Positions 43,584-52,859 are shown, numbered from the stretch's first letter. The stretch: DNA of 64,000 nt from CAVTJL01 sp963735065 (GCA_963735065.1 CAVTJL010000001.1:744001-808000); one strand, 5' to 3'. The notes: generated by a model from the letters alone, not told the origin. Program-made: numbers and translations.

Positions 43584-45932
43584 GTGAGCACGCCCGCCAG
43601 CCCCGGCGCCCTGCGGGGCCTTGCGAGCCCGAGCCGGCTGGGGCTCGGCTGGGCGGGTGCCGCGCTGCTCGTCGGCATCGGCGCGTGGGCTCTGGGAGAC
43701 AGCAGGACCGCCGCGCTCGTCTGGGCCGCGGGCATCGTGCCGGTGCTGGCCCTGCTGATCGTCGAGATCGTCCGGAGCCTTCTCAAGGGCGAGGCCGGCG
43801 TCGACATCATCGCGGCGCTCTCGATGCTGGGCGCGCTGCTCCTGGGCGAGCATCTGGCCGGCGTCGTCATCGCGCTGATGCTGGCCGGCGGCAATGTGCT
43901 CGAGGAGGTGGCGGAGCGCCGCGCCACCCGCGAGCTGACGGCGCTCCTGGACCGCACGCCGCGCACGGCACATCGCGAGCGCGACGGGGTGCTGGAGGAC
44001 GTGCCGGTCGAGGCGATCCAGCCGGGCGATCGGCTGCTCGTGAAGAGCGGCGAGCAGGTGCCGGTCGACGGCGATGTGGAGGCGTCGCCGGCCGTGCTCG
44101 ACGAGTCGGCGCTGACGGGCGAGGCGCTGCCGGTGGAGCGCGCGGTGGGCGAGCGGATCGGCAGCGGCACGACCTCGGCCGGGCCGCCCTTTTTCCTGCG
44201 CGCGACGGCCACCGCGGGTGCCAGCACCTATGCCGGCATCGTGCGGCTGGTGGCGGCGGCCCAGGCCGAGAAGGCGCCCTTCGTCAGGCTCGCCGACCGC
44301 TGGGCCGTGGTCATGCTGCCGGTGACCCTGGGCCTTGCCGGCCTCGCCTGGCTGATCTCGGCGGACCCGGTGCGGGCCCTTGCCGTCCTGGTGGTGGCGA
44401 CACCCTGCCCGCTGATCCTGGCAGCGCCCGTGGCGATCGTGGGCGGGCTCTCGGCCGCCGCCCGCCGCGGCGTCCTTTTCAAGGGCGGGGGTGCCCTCGA
44501 GACCCTGGCCCGCGCGCGGACCGTGATGTTCGACAAGACGGGCACGCTGACGACCGGCATGGCCCGTCTCCAGGCGATCGAGACGGAGGCCGGCCGTGCG
44601 CCTGAGGACGTCCTCCGGCTGGCGGCGTCGCTCGACCAGTCCTCGCATCACGTGATCGCAGCGGCCATCGTCCGTGCCGCCCATGATCGCGGGCTGCAGC
44701 TCGCGCTCACGACCGACGTCGAGGAGGCGCCAGGCATCGGCCTGACCGGGCGGGTCGAGGGCCAGGAGGTGCGTCTCGGCGGCCTCGCCTATGCGGCGGG
44801 CGCAGCACAGGTGCCGGAATGGGCCGACCAGGTCCTGCGCCGGGCCGCCCGCGACGGTGCCTCGAGCGTCTTCGTGGCGGTGGACGGCGCGCTCGCCGGT
44901 GCCCTCGTGCTGGCCGATCAGATCCGCGGCGAGACGCCCCGCGCGCTCAGGGCGCTGCATCGCGCCGGCATCAAGAAGATCGTGATGCTGAGCGGCGACC
45001 GGCTCGATGTCGCCGAGGCGGTGGCGGCAGCGCTGGGCGTCGACACGGTGCTGGCCGAGCGCAGCCCGGAGGACAAGGTCGACGCGGTGCGGGCCGAGCG
45101 GGCCGAGGCCGTCACCGTGATGGTGGGCGACGGCATCAACGACGCCCCGGCGCTGGCCGCAGCCGACGTGGGCGTGGCGATGGGCGCCAGGGGGGCGGGT
45201 GCCGCCAGCGAGGCGGCCGACGTCGTGCTGCTCGTCGACCGGCTGGACCGCCTGGCCGACGCGGTGGCGGTGGCCAGGCGTGCGCGGCGGATCGCGCTCC
45301 AGAGCGTCGTGGTCGGGATCGGCCTGTCCGCGCTCGGCATGATCGCGGCGGCGCTGGGCTTTTTGCCACCGGTGGCAGGTGCCCTGGCCCAGGAGGCGAT
45401 CGACGTCGCGGTGATCCTGAACGCGCTGCGCGCGGTGGGCGACGGGCGCCGCCGGGCCCTGCGGCTGCCCCCCGCGGAGGTGCAGCGCCTCGCGGCCGAC
45501 CACAGCAGCATGGGCCCGGTGCTGGACCGGATGCGGGCGCTGGCCGACCGGCTGGGCCTGGATGCGGATGGCGGGCTCAGGCAGGAGCTGGTCGCGGTCG
45601 AGCGCGAGGTCCGGGAGCGCATCCTGCCGCACGAGCGGGCCGACGAGCAGCAGCTCCATCCGCAGATCTCCCCGCTCCTGGGCGGCGACGACCCGATGGC
45701 CGCGATCAGCCGCACGCACCGCGAGATCGTTCACCTGGCGCGGCGACTGGGCCGCCTCGTGGCCGACCTGCCGGCGGACGGGCCGTCGCCCGAGGAGCTG
45801 CCGGCACTGCGCCGCACGCTCTACAGCCTCGAGGCGATCCTGCGCCTGCATTTCGCGCAGGAGGACGAGATCTACGAGAGCATCGCGGGCGACGGCGAGG
45901 CCTCTACGGGCTCAGCGCGCGCGGGCCGCTGA
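43584..45932 (+). CDS. P1B-5-type metal-transporting ATPase with C-terminal hemerythrin domain
   Basis: Inner-membrane ATP-driven metal exporter, 782 residues. The actuator motif is LTGEALPVE, the metal-site helix reads VVATPCPLILAAPVA (TPC, not CPC), the phosphorylation site is FDKTGTLTTG and the hinge GDGINDAPALA. The TPCP motif defines the P1B-5 group, linked to Fe(II) and Ni(II) transport. The last 150 or so residues form a hemerythrin-like bundle (HERADEQQLHPQ, ISRTHREIVHLARR, LRLHFAQEDEIYE), as described for this group. The nucleotide-site HP dipeptide reads HH (SSHHVIAAA). GTG 43584 is the best start. Ends inside the convergent glycosylase gene by 29 bases. Confidence 0.85.
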   Translation: MSTPASPGALRGLASPSRLGLGWAGAALLVGIGAWALGDSRTAALVWAAGIVPVLALLIVEIVRSLLKGEAGVDIIAALSMLGALLLGEHLAGVVIALMLAGGNVLEEVAERRATRELTALLDRTPRTAHRERDGVLEDVPVEAIQPGDRLLVKSGEQVPVDGDVEASPAVLDESALTGEALPVERAVGERIGSGTTSAGPPFFLRATATAGASTYAGIVRLVAAAQAEKAPFVRLADRWAVVMLPVTLGLAGLAWLISADPVRALAVLVVATPCPLILAAPVAIVGGLSAAARRGVLFKGGGALETLARARTVMFDKTGTLTTGMARLQAIETEAGRAPEDVLRLAASLDQSSHHVIAAAIVRAAHDRGLQLALTTDVEEAPGIGLTGRVEGQEVRLGGLAYAAGAAQVPEWADQVLRRAARDGASSVFVAVDGALAGALVLADQIRGETPRALRALHRAGIKKIVMLSGDRLDVAEAVAAALGVDTVLAERSPEDKVDAVRAERAEAVTVMVGDGINDAPALAAADVGVAMGARGAGAASEAADVVLLVDRLDRLADAVAVARRARRIALQSVVVGIGLSALGMIAAALGFLPPVAGALAQEAIDVAVILNALRAVGDGRRRALRLPPAEVQRLAADHSSMGPVLDRMRALADRLGLDADGGLRQELVAVEREVRERILPHERADEQQLHPQISPLLGGDDPMAAISRTHREIVHLARRLGRLVADLPADGPSPEELPALRRTLYSLEAILRLHFAQEDEIYESIAGDGEASTGSARAGR

Positions 45933-46533
45933 CGGCGGGGTTGCCGCGCTCGTAGAAGCGCAGCGGGCGGTGCGCCTCGCGGCTGATGCCGATCCGCACG
46001 CTGGTGCCGATGGGGCCCGTCGGGCGATCGGGCGCAGCGAGGCGGAGCGGCCCGTCGGCGCAGAGGTCCCGGCCGGACAAAGCGAGGTCGATGCGCATGG
46101 CCCGCCCGAGGCGGCCGGGCCCGCGGGCGAGGTCGTGGGGGCGTACGGCCTTGCTGCCGGGCACCATCAGCGGAGCACCTTCGACGGGCTCCAGCGCCCG
46201 CAGGAGAACGCCGGCACCCACGCCCGGCGTCTCACCGCTGACGTTCAGGCAGTACCAGCAGCCATAGCTCAGATAGACGTAGGCGTGGCCGCGCTCGAGG
46301 AAGAGAGCCCGATTGCGAGGCGTCTCGCCGATGAAGGCATGCGCGGCGGCATCGCCCACGACGTAGGCCTCGGTCTCGACGATGCGCCCGCTGAGGCGCC
46401 CGGCGTCGACATCGTGGACGAGGAGCTTGCCGATCAGGAAGCGCGCGAGCTCGGCGGTGTCGACCGGCAACGCCGAGCGCGCGAGGCCGGGCGGTCGCGG
46501 GGCGGGATCGGCACGGGGCAGGGATAGGGCCAA
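45904..46533 (-). CDS. 3-methyladenine DNA glycosylase (AAG/MPG type)
   Basis: Base-excision repair glycosylase removing alkylated purines, 209 residues. The catalytic Glu lies in GRIVETEAYVVGDAA, followed by TPRNRALFLERGHAYVYLSY and GCWYCLNVS, then RPHDLARGPGRLGRAM, all AAG signatures. TTG 46533 with GGAGGAG just upstream is the best start. Convergent overlap with the metal ATPase end. Confidence 0.9.
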   Translation of the reverse strand: MALSLPRADPAPRPPGLARSALPVDTAELARFLIGKLLVHDVDAGRLSGRIVETEAYVVGDAAAHAFIGETPRNRALFLERGHAYVYLSYGCWYCLNVSGETPGVGAGVLLRALEPVEGAPLMVPGSKAVRPHDLARGPGRLGRAMRIDLALSGRDLCADGPLRLAAPDRPTGPIGTSVRIGISREAHRPLRFYERGNPAVSGPRALSP

Positions 46534-46620
46534 GGCTCCTCCGCTAGCTGCTGCCCTTGGCAGCTTGATCGCCAGCCGATAGGTAGCACGCGCCTCGATC
46601 AGACGGGAAAGGGCAGCCGC

Positions 46621-47418
46621 GTGCGCCTACGGATCACGACCTGGAACGCCAACTCGGTGCGGCTGCGCGAGACGGCCTTGAAGCGGATCGCCGAGGAGAT
46701 CCGCCCCGACGTGCTCTGCCTGCAGGAGACCAAGGTCGAGGACGGCAAGTTCCCGTTCGCGATGGTCGAGGAGCTGGGTTTCTCCCATCGCTACATCCAC
46801 GGCCAGAAGGCCTATCACGGCGTGGCCGTGCTCTCGCGGGTGCCGCTCGAGAATTGTGTCTCGCGCAAATGGTGCGGGGTCGAGGATGCCCGCCACTGCG
46901 TCTGCGGCCTGCCGGGCGGCATCGAGCTGCACAATTTCTACATTCCCGCCGGCGGCGACGTGCCGGACCCCGAGGAAAATCCAAAATTCCGCCACAAGCT
47001 CGCGATGCTGCGCGAGCTCACCGACTATTTCGGCGGCCGCAAAGGCGACGGCGCCCGGGTGGTGCTGGTGGGCGACCTCAACATCGCCCCGCTCGAGACC
47101 GACGTCTGGAGCCACCGCCAGCTCCTGGACGTGGTGAGCCACACCCCCGTCGAGACCGAGGGCCTGATCCGGCTGCAGCAGGCCTACGGCTTCGTCGACG
47201 CCGTGCGGGCGATCGTCCCCCCGACCGAGAAGCTCTATTCGTGGTGGTCCTACCGGGCCCGCGACTGGGAAGCGTCGGACCGTGGGCGGCGGCTGGACCA
47301 TGTCTGGCTCTCGCCCGAGCTGGCCCCGAGCCTCGTCACGGCCGAGGTGCGCCGCGACGCCCGCGGCTGGCCCGGCCCCTCCGACCATGTGCCGGTGACG
47401 GTCGAGCTCGAGGTCTGA
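46621..47418 (+). CDS. xthA: Exodeoxyribonuclease III
   Basis: Mg-dependent AP endonuclease/3'-5' exonuclease, 265 residues. Motifs in order: TTWNANSVRLRE (metal/Asn), CLQETKVED (catalytic Glu), FYIPAGGDVPDPEENPKF, VGDLNIAP (Asp-Asn) and SDHVPVTVE (catalytic Asp-His). GTG 46621. It adjoins another repair gene (the glycosylase), divergent by 87 bases. Confidence 0.95.
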   Translation: MRLRITTWNANSVRLRETALKRIAEEIRPDVLCLQETKVEDGKFPFAMVEELGFSHRYIHGQKAYHGVAVLSRVPLENCVSRKWCGVEDARHCVCGLPGGIELHNFYIPAGGDVPDPEENPKFRHKLAMLRELTDYFGGRKGDGARVVLVGDLNIAPLETDVWSHRQLLDVVSHTPVETEGLIRLQQAYGFVDAVRAIVPPTEKLYSWWSYRARDWEASDRGRRLDHVWLSPELAPSLVTAEVRRDARGWPGPSDHVPVTVELEV

Positions 47419-47948
47419 GGCTTTCGCGAGGCGTCGTCGGCCCGCAGGCGGCGGACGACGCCCGTGAGGCGCCGCCTGCTGCGCCAGCCGCCGGGCGAGC
47501 CCGCCGAATCCGCCGCGGCCTCGAATGACAGGCCCTCGGCGCCGACGATGAGCCGGCCGCCGCGCCTGATGGCCTTGCGCGCCAGGCTGTAGGGGCGGAT
47601 GGCCCCGAGCTCGACGTCGGCCACGTTCTGCGCGGTCCGGGTGCAGCACCAGCAGAGGATCGGCCAGCGCCGGCCGCGCGCCATGCCGGGCGGCAGCTCG
47701 ATGACGACGCTGTGCGGCAGGTCCCTCAGCACGCGACGCAGATCGTCCGGGCCGCCGGCGATCACGCGCACGCGAAGCCTGGCGCCGCCGTGATCGACCC
47801 AGAGCCAGGCACAGCCCTGGGCGTCGTAGCGCAGCACGCTCACATGGCCGAGAAGCGGGTGCAGGACGAGGCGGCGCATGAGCCAGCGCGCCAGTCCTGG
47901 CCAGCCCTTGCCGACGAACGGACGGAAGACCAGAAAGACAGAACCCAC
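47250..47948 (-). CDS. Hypothetical protein, C-terminus running antisense into xthA
   Basis: About 150 N-terminal residues look like a real protein: GLARWLMRRLVLHPLLGHVS, AWLWVDHGGARLRVRV, VVIELPPGMARGRRWPILCW and CTRTAQNVADVELGAIRPYS. I do not recognise the family; the Cys-containing helix followed by RPYSLA recalls small cysteine-dependent hypothetical proteins of phage origin. The last 55 residues are low-complexity antisense of xthA, so the original stop may have been lost. ATG 47948. Confidence 0.5.
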   Translation of the reverse strand: MGSVFLVFRPFVGKGWPGLARWLMRRLVLHPLLGHVSVLRYDAQGCAWLWVDHGGARLRVRVIAGGPDDLRRVLRDLPHSVVIELPPGMARGRRWPILCWCCTRTAQNVADVELGAIRPYSLARKAIRRGGRLIVGAEGLSFEAAADSAGSPGGWRSRRRLTGVVRRLRADDASRKPQTSSSTVTGTWSEGPGQPRASRRTSAVTRLGASSGESQTWSSRRPRSDASQSRAR

Positions 47949-48021
47949 GCTCGGCCCCCGCGCGCTGCCGACGCGCGGGAACCTAGCGGTGGAGTGTTGC
48001 AGTTCCGGGCGCGCGTCGCGC

Positions 48022-49590
48022 CTAGATCTCCTTCTTGCCCATCTGCTCGGCGATGTAGTCCGCCTGGCGGATGGCGAGCGTGACGATCGTCAGCGTCGGG
48101 TTCTCGGCGGCGCTCGTCGTGAACTGGCTGCCGTCCGAGACGAAGAGATTGGGGACGTCCCAGCTCTGGCCGTGCTTGTTGACGACGCCGTCCTTGGCCT
48201 CCGCGCTCATCCGGTTCGTGCCCAGATTGTGGGTCGAGGGATAGGGCGGCACCTCCCAGACCTCGGTGGCGCCGGCCGCCTCGTAGAGGGCGCGGCCCTG
48301 CGTGTAGGCGTGGCTGCGCATCGCGATGTCGTTCGGGTGGTCGTCATAGTGGACGTTCGGGATGGGCAGCCCGAACTGATCCTTCTCGGTCGCGTGGAGC
48401 GTGACGCGGTTGGTGGCACGCGGCATGTCCTCGCCCACGATCCAGGCACCCGCCATGTGGCTGTAGGTCTCGAGCTTCCGCGTGAAGTCGCGGCCCCAGG
48501 CGCCGGGATCGAGGAAGGCCGCCATGAAGGGCAGGCCCAAGGAGATGGTCTCGAACTCGTAGCCGCCGACGAAGCCGCGCTTGGGGTTGTTGCCCACCTC
48601 GTCCTGCACGATGCCGGCCATCGTGGTGCCGCGGTACATGTGCACCGGCTGCTCGTAGGCGGCGTAGATCGAGCCCGTCATGTGCCGCATGTAGTGCTTG
48701 CCCACGGCGCCCGAGCTGTTGGCGAGCCCGTCCGGGTACTTCGCCGAGGCCGAGTTCAAGAGCAGGCGCGGGCTCTCGATCGAGTTGCAGGCGACGCAGA
48801 CGACGCGGGCCTTTTGGACCTGGTGGTTGCCGTCCTTGTCGGCGTAGAGCACGCCCGTGACCTTGCCGGCATCGTCGTGCTGGATCTGGAGCGCCATCGA
48901 CTGGGGCCTGAGATCGAGCTTGCCGGTCGCCAGCGCCTTCGGGATCTCGGTGTAGAGCGTCGACCATTTGGCGCCCGACTTGCAGCCCTGGAAGCAGAAG
49001 CCGATCTGCAGGCAGGAGGAGCGCCCGTCGCGCGGCTGGCTGTTGATCGACATCCGGCCGGTGCTGACCTCCTTGTACCCGACGCGCTTGGCGCCGGTGT
49101 ACATCACCTTGAAGTTGTTGTTGCCCGGCAGGCCCGGAATGCCGTTGGTCCGGGTCGTGCCCATCTTGTCCTCGGCCTTGGCGTAGTAGGGCTCGAGGTC
49201 CTGGAGCGTCACCGGCCAGTCGAGGAGCGCAGCACCCTCGAGATCGCCATAGACGGTGCGCGTCTTGAGCTCGTGATCCTGGATCCGGAGCGAGGCACCG
49301 GCCCAATGCACGGTGGTGCCGCCCACCGTCTTGCAGATCCAGGCCGGCAGGTTGGGAAAGTCCTTGGCGACCCGCCAGGTGCCCGAGGTGGTGCGCTTGT
49401 CGAGCCACGAGAGCTGCGCGAAGGCCGCCCACTCGTCGTTGACGAAATCGTCGATGGTGTGGTGCTTCCCCGCCTCGAGGAGGACGACCTTGATGCCCTT
49501 CTGGCAGAGCTCGTTGGCGAGCGTGCCGCCGCCGGCACCCGAGCCGACGATGAGAACGACGCCATCGTCGTTGAGATCGTAGCTGGCCAT
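48022..49590 (-). CDS. GMC-family FAD oxidoreductase (membrane dehydrogenase large subunit)
   Basis: FAD-dependent dehydrogenase of about 522 residues. The N-terminal dinucleotide motif is VLIVGSGAGGGTLANEL, then TVGGTTVHWAGASLR for FAD, and the C-terminal active-site region has YPSTHNLGTNRMSAEA and SDGSQFTTSAAENPTLTIVT, with the catalytic His and Asn. It resembles gluconate-2-dehydrogenase/sorbitol-dehydrogenase large subunits and is followed upstream by a Tat-targeted small subunit. ATG 49590 follows GAGGGGGG; ATG 49596 is directly against that site. No cytochrome c gene is adjacent; the sugar or alcohol substrate is unknown. Confidence 0.9.
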   Translation of the reverse strand: MASYDLNDDGVVLIVGSGAGGGTLANELCQKGIKVVLLEAGKHHTIDDFVNDEWAAFAQLSWLDKRTTSGTWRVAKDFPNLPAWICKTVGGTTVHWAGASLRIQDHELKTRTVYGDLEGAALLDWPVTLQDLEPYYAKAEDKMGTTRTNGIPGLPGNNNFKVMYTGAKRVGYKEVSTGRMSINSQPRDGRSSCLQIGFCFQGCKSGAKWSTLYTEIPKALATGKLDLRPQSMALQIQHDDAGKVTGVLYADKDGNHQVQKARVVCVACNSIESPRLLLNSASAKYPDGLANSSGAVGKHYMRHMTGSIYAAYEQPVHMYRGTTMAGIVQDEVGNNPKRGFVGGYEFETISLGLPFMAAFLDPGAWGRDFTRKLETYSHMAGAWIVGEDMPRATNRVTLHATEKDQFGLPIPNVHYDDHPNDIAMRSHAYTQGRALYEAAGATEVWEVPPYPSTHNLGTNRMSAEAKDGVVNKHGQSWDVPNLFVSDGSQFTTSAAENPTLTIVTLAIRQADYIAEQMGKKEI

Positions 49591-49602
49591 GGCCATCCCC
49601 CC

Positions 49603-50163
49603 TCAGCCCAGATACGGCGCGGGGCTGGCCGCCGCGTCCGGTTGCATCGTCCAGCCGGCGTCCTGAAAGCCTCGCAGGAGGTAGCCGCCATATTCGAAGG
49701 AGCTGCCCTGGTAGCCGAAGTCGGCCCAGACGAGCTGGTTGTTGTAGAGCGCCACCACCGTGTGGCCGCGAACGGCCTGGAAGAAGGGCGTCGTCTCGAT
49801 GCTCTTGAGCACCTCGACGCGCGTGCCGTCCGAGAGCTCGTGGAAGGGCACGCCCAGGGCCTTGTCGAGCCCCGCGATCCCCTCCTTGAGCTGCGCTGCG
49901 AGCGCCGGGTCCTTGGCGGCCTTGGCGTCGAGCTCCTCGACCGAGGTCGCGTAGTAGATGTCGCCCAGCATGTCGTGCGGGTAGATCGCGCGCATCATCA
50001 GCAGCAGCGAGCGCGCCTCCCCGTCCTTGAGCGCGCCGAGCTCCATCGCCCATGCGCCGTCGCTGGCGGTGATCATCGTGATGCCCGAGACCACGCCCAC
50101 CATCGCCGTGCTCGTCGCCGCGGTTCTCAGAAACGCGCGGCGATCCATGATTCGCTTGCTCAT
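49603..50163 (-). CDS. Gluconate 2-dehydrogenase subunit 3-like protein with Tat signal
   Basis: Small periplasmic partner of the GMC dehydrogenase, 186 residues. The twin-arginine signal DRRAFLRTAATSTAMVG ends at AWA. The mature part (ARSLLLMMRAIYPHDMLGD, ETTPFFQAVRGHTVVALYNN, GYQGSSFEYGGYLLRG) matches the gluconate_2-dh3 family. It would carry the cofactor-less large subunit through the Tat system by hitchhiking. ATG 50163 follows GGGGAGG; 12 bases separate it from the large subunit. Confidence 0.88.
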   Translation of the reverse strand: MSKRIMDRRAFLRTAATSTAMVGVVSGITMITASDGAWAMELGALKDGEARSLLLMMRAIYPHDMLGDIYYATSVEELDAKAAKDPALAAQLKEGIAGLDKALGVPFHELSDGTRVEVLKSIETTPFFQAVRGHTVVALYNNQLVWADFGYQGSSFEYGGYLLRGFQDAGWTMQPDAAASPAPYLG

Positions 50164-50188
50164 TACTGGCCTCCCCGATCCGCGCCTA

Positions 50189-50584
50189 TCAGCGGTAGCG
50201 CCCATGCCGCTGCAAAACCTCGATCTTGTAGCCGTCGGGGTCCTGCACGAAGAAAAAGCGCGCCATCAGCGCGCCCTCGCGAAAGAATTCCTTGATGTCG
50301 GCGGGCGAGAGCCCCGCCGCCTGAAAGCGCCGATGCTCGGCATCGAGATCGTCGACGCAAAAGGCCATGTGGCCGTAGCCGTCGCCATGGCCATAGGCCT
50401 CGGTGCGCCCCTTGTTCAGGGTGAGCTCGACCTCGAAGTCCGCCTCCGCATTGCGCAGGTAGACCAGCGTGAAGCTCTCGAAATCGAAGCGGTCGGCGAC
50501 CTCGAGACCGAACGCCTCACGGTAGAAGGCGACCGAGCGCTCGAGATCGAGGACCCGCACCATGGCGTGGATGGCCTTGGCCAA
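50189..50584 (-). CDS. gloA: Glyoxalase I (lactoylglutathione lyase)
   Basis: VOC-fold metalloenzyme isomerising the methylglyoxal-glutathione adduct, 131 residues. All four metal ligands of GloA are in place: His in IHAMVRV, Glu in FEVELTLN, His in YGHMAFCVDD and Glu in DPDGYKIEV. TTG 50584 follows GGGAGGAATAG; ATG 50563 is the alternative but would remove the first His ligand, so I prefer TTG. Confidence 0.88.
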   Translation of the reverse strand: MAKAIHAMVRVLDLERSVAFYREAFGLEVADRFDFESFTLVYLRNAEADFEVELTLNKGRTEAYGHGDGYGHMAFCVDDLDAEHRRFQAAGLSPADIKEFFREGALMARFFFVQDPDGYKIEVLQRHGRYR

Positions 50585-50756
50585 CGGCCTATTCCTCCCT
50601 TTGGCTTGATGCCGAGAGGCTACGGCAGACGCGGGCCGCTGTGGTATTAGCGCGATACTACCGGAGCAGGATGGGGGCTCCGATCCCCCGGCAGCCTTGC
50701 CGCGCAAGGTCGGCGCGTGGCAGAAGTCGCGCGGACTGTTGGGTCGGGAGAAAGCG

Positions 50757-51755
50757 ATGACGGGCGAGTGGGAGCGGCGGCCGGCTGGACGGAGCGGCCT
50801 CGAGCTGCCCGTGCTGGGCTTCGGCGGCGCCCCTATCGGCGGGCTGCGCAAGAAGGTGACCGACGAGCAGGCCGCGGCGGCCGTCGATGCAGCGTGGCGA
50901 GCGGGCTTCCGCTACTTCGACACCGCCCCGCTCTACGGCCACGGCAAGAGCGAGCGGCGGCTGGGGCGGGCGCTGGCCACACGGCCGCGCGCCGAGTTCC
51001 TGCTGTCGAGCAAGGTGGGCCGGCTCCTCGTGCCGTCCTCGGCCGATCCGGAAGCGCCGGTCGAGATCGTCTACGACTACAGCTACGACGGAGCGAAGCG
51101 CTCCCTCGAGGCCAGTCTCGAGCGGCTGGGGCTCGAGCGCATCGACATCGCCCTGATCCACGACATCGACGTCTGGACCCATGGGGCCGAGCAGCCCCGG
51201 CGCTTCGCCGAGGCCTTGGACGGCGCCTACCGGGCGCTGGCCGACCTGCGCTCCGAGGGCGTGATCCGGGCCATCGGCCTCGGCGTCAACGAATCCGAGC
51301 CAGCCAAGGCCTTTGCGCGCCGGGCACCGATCGACCTCGTGCTGCTGGCCGGCCGCTACACGCTGCTCGAGCAGTGCGCCGCCCAGGCATTCCTGCCCTT
51401 CTGCCTCGAGCGCGGCATGGGCGTCGTGATCGGGGGCCCCTACAACAGCGGCATCCTGGCGACGGGTGCCGTCGAGGGGGCGCTCTACAACTACCTGCCG
51501 GCGCCGCCCGGCGTGCGGGAGCGCGTCGGGCGCATCGAAGCGGTCTGCGCGCGCCACGGGGTGCCGCTTCCCGCGGCCGCGCTGGCCTTCCCGCTCCGCC
51601 ACCCGGCCATCACCTGCCTGATCCCTGGCATGGTCGACGCGGGCGAGGTCGAGGCGACGGTGGCGCTGGCGCGGGCGACCACTCCCGAGGCGCTGTGGAC
51701 GGACCTTGCGGCCGAAGGGCTGATCGAGGATGGGCGCGCCGCGGCCGGTCAGTGA
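50757..51755 (+). CDS. Aldo/keto reductase (D-threo-aldose 1-dehydrogenase-like)
   Basis: NAD(P)-dependent TIM-barrel oxidoreductase, 332 residues. LPVLGFGGAPIGGL and FDTAPLYGHGKSERRLG include the catalytic Asp and Tyr; SSKVGRLL gives the Lys and LIHDID the His. The pattern fits the fucose/threo-aldose/pyridoxal dehydrogenase subgroup. ATG 50757 after GGGAGAAAGCG. Convergent with the RHH gene, overlapping by seven bases. Confidence 0.88.
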   Translation: MTGEWERRPAGRSGLELPVLGFGGAPIGGLRKKVTDEQAAAAVDAAWRAGFRYFDTAPLYGHGKSERRLGRALATRPRAEFLLSSKVGRLLVPSSADPEAPVEIVYDYSYDGAKRSLEASLERLGLERIDIALIHDIDVWTHGAEQPRRFAEALDGAYRALADLRSEGVIRAIGLGVNESEPAKAFARRAPIDLVLLAGRYTLLEQCAAQAFLPFCLERGMGVVIGGPYNSGILATGAVEGALYNYLPAPPGVRERVGRIEAVCARHGVPLPAAALAFPLRHPAITCLIPGMVDAGEVEATVALARATTPEALWTDLAAEGLIEDGRAAAGQ

Positions 51756-52069
51756 ATGGCTGGCGGGCGGTGCCCCGCCTCTTCCCGGCTCGCCGGCGCC
51801 GCATCCTCGGCGCCGCGTGTGAGGAAGGTGGTGCAGGCGATGCGCAGAAGCGAGGCGAAGTTCCGCACATCGCCCTGCAGCTCCAGCACCTCGTCATAGA
51901 GCAGGCCGATGAAGCGTGGCGTCGAGACCTGCTCGACGCCGGCCATGCGGTCGAGGATAGCCCAGAAGCGCGCCTCGAGCCGGATGCTCGTCACGGCGCC
52001 GTGCAGACGCAGCGACCGGGTGACCGGCTGATACTCGGCGGGATCGGTTCCGGCATAGATCCGGCACAT
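51749..52069 (-). CDS. Ribbon-helix-helix domain protein
   Basis: 106-residue protein with a predicted RHH_4 DNA-binding domain: VTRSLRLHGAVTSIRLEARF forms the strand and first helix, FWAILDRMAGVEQVSTPRFI the rest, followed by LQGDVRNFASLLRIACTTF. Such single-domain proteins are common in alphaproteobacteria; the target is unknown. It is followed on the minus strand by nothing obviously regulated. Confidence 0.75.
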   Translation of the reverse strand: MCRIYAGTDPAEYQPVTRSLRLHGAVTSIRLEARFWAILDRMAGVEQVSTPRFIGLLYDEVLELQGDVRNFASLLRIACTTFLTRGAEDAAPASREEAGHRPPAIH

Positions 52070-52163
52070 CGTTTGGCCTCCTCCTCTTTATCCGGTCGCC
52101 TCGCAAGGGCGGCCTCTTTGTCGACCCTCTAGGATAGCCGCTGCGAGCCTCGCCGCCTGCGCC

Positions 52164-52859
52164 TCAGCGCGCGGCCTCGCGCACCAGCCTATAGCCCTCG
52201 GGCTCCGTGACCAGGAGGCTGTTCTCGCCGGGCGTGGGCTCGATCTTCTGGCGCAGCCGGTAGATGTGGGTCTCGAGCGTGTGGGTGGTGACGCCGGCAT
52301 TGTAGCCCCACACCTCGCCCAGCAGCACCTCGCGCGAGACCGGGCGGTCGCCGACCCGATAGAGATATTTGAGGATCGCCGTCTCTTTCTCGGTCAGGTG
52401 GACCTTCTTGGGGCCCACGACCAGCATCTTGGCGGCGGGCCGGAAGCTGTAGGGCCCGATCTGGAAGGTCGCATCGTCGCTCAGCTCGAACTGGCGCAGC
52501 TGGGCCCGGAGCCGGGCCATCAGCACGCCCAGGCGGACGGGCTTGGCCACATAGTCGTTGGCGCCGCTCTCGAGCCCGAGGATGGTGTCGGCGTCCGTGT
52601 CGTGGGCCGTCAGCATAATGATCGGCGCCTTGACGCCGTGGCGCCGCAGCAGCTTGCAGAGATCGCGCCCGTCGGTGTCCGGGAGCCCGACATCGAGGAT
52701 GACGGCATCGAAGGCATGACCGCCGACGACCTCCAGCGCCTCCTTGCCGCTGCTCGCCTCCGTGATGGCAAAGCCTTCATGGAGGGTGAGCTGCTCGGCC
52801 AGCTCGCGACGGAAGGAATCATCGTCGTCGATGACCAAGATGCGATGCGATGTCGGCAT
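52164..52859 (-). CDS. OmpR-type response regulator
   Basis: 231 residues: receiver domain (RILVIDDDDSFRRELA, phospho-Asp in AVILDVGLPDTDGR, Thr in MLTAHDTDA, Lys in YVAKPVRLG) and a C-terminal winged helix (KKVHLTEKETAILKYLYRVG, VGDRPVSREVLLGEVWGYN, RLRQKIEP). No histidine kinase gene adjoins. Divergent from the alg8-like gene across 227 bases, so it may control that operon (inference). Confidence 0.92.
   Translation of the reverse strand: MPTSHRILVIDDDDSFRRELAEQLTLHEGFAITEASSGKEALEVVGGHAFDAVILDVGLPDTDGRDLCKLLRRHGVKAPIIMLTAHDTDADTILGLESGANDYVAKPVRLGVLMARLRAQLRQFELSDDATFQIGPYSFRPAAKMLVVGPKKVHLTEKETAILKYLYRVGDRPVSREVLLGEVWGYNAGVTTHTLETHIYRLRQKIEPTPGENSLLVTEPEGYRLVREAAR

Noticed and set aside
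43380..45851. Minus-strand open frame of 823 codons
   Set aside because: Antisense of the P1B-5 ATPase.
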